A stretch of DNA of 25,354 nt from an uncultured Fretibacterium sp. (GTDB taxonomy: Bacteria; Synergistota; Synergistia; Synergistales; Aminobacteriaceae). Of this stretch, positions 25,308-25,354 are shown piece by piece (the stretch's first letter is position 1; each line of letters starts with the position of its first letter). The stretch lies in NCBI GenBank assembly GCA_937892105.1, contig CALAUZ010000098.1:1-25354 (forward strand), in the 5' to 3' direction. A program made the translations under genes and the position numbers. The notes below the pieces were generated by a model that was not told where the DNA came from, did not search any database, and saw nothing but the letters and a program-made list of their open reading frames with translations.

Positions 25308-25322
25308 GGGAGGGATTGACGG

Positions 25323-25354
25323 ATGGCACGCATCAATGTCAACCCCAACCGAAT
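25323..25354 (+). CDS. ntpD: V-type ATPase subunit D (central rotor), first 10 residues
   Basis: An ATG 15 bases after the subunit B stop opens a frame reading MARINVNPNR, the conserved start of subunit D (commonly MARLNVNPTR). AGGGGAGGGA at about 25306-25316 is the ribosome binding site. The gene runs off the right edge. Its place after B is the usual order. Confidence 0.85.
   Translation, partial: MARINVNPNR

Overview
The window looks like a chromosomal segment of an anaerobic bacterium, most likely a member of the Synergistota (Synergistaceae-like). The reasons are the combination of a complete bacterial V-type ATPase operon, scavenging transporters for amino acids and peptides, unusual family-3 solute-binding proteins and moderate GC. 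This assignment is an inference from gene content; there is no rRNA or other taxonomic marker in the window.

Left part (1-9558): the tail of a CbiT-type cobalamin methyltransferase, then a solute-binding protein whose two lobes are in the reverse of the usual order (lobe II then lobe I, a circular permutation), a ThrE-type amino acid exporter, and a convergent AbgT-family transporter. A 440-base gap upstream of AbgT holds what looks like the worn 3' end of an IS200/IS605-type element. Next come a MATE exporter overlapping csaA, an iron-type alcohol dehydrogenase with a flavodoxin, a decayed second solute-binding protein gene that shows the same lobe order, and a GT11 fucosyltransferase-like gene.

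Middle (9595-17109): a DUF4418-like membrane protein and a LolD/MacB-type ABC ATPase without a visible permease. Then, all on the minus strand, a dynamin-like GTPase (763 aa), two paralogous small P-loop GTPases (414 and 320 aa; the longer has lost its switch II motif but gained a membrane span and coiled coil) and a 318-aa single-span membrane protein. These four are packed with 2-base, 24-base and overlapping junctions. I recognise no described system with this exact composition, and it is the best candidate for something new. Downstream on the same strand, after a possible separate promoter, lie a 140-aa membrane protein and a NikR regulator joined by an 11-base overlap.

Right part (17321-25354): the V-type ATPase operon in the order H/G-I-K-E-C-F-A-B-D (D cut by the window edge), driven from a good promoter that diverges from the GTPase cassette. 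The K subunit carries the full set of residues known to bind sodium in the Enterococcus hirae rotor, so a Na+-coupled enzyme is predicted.
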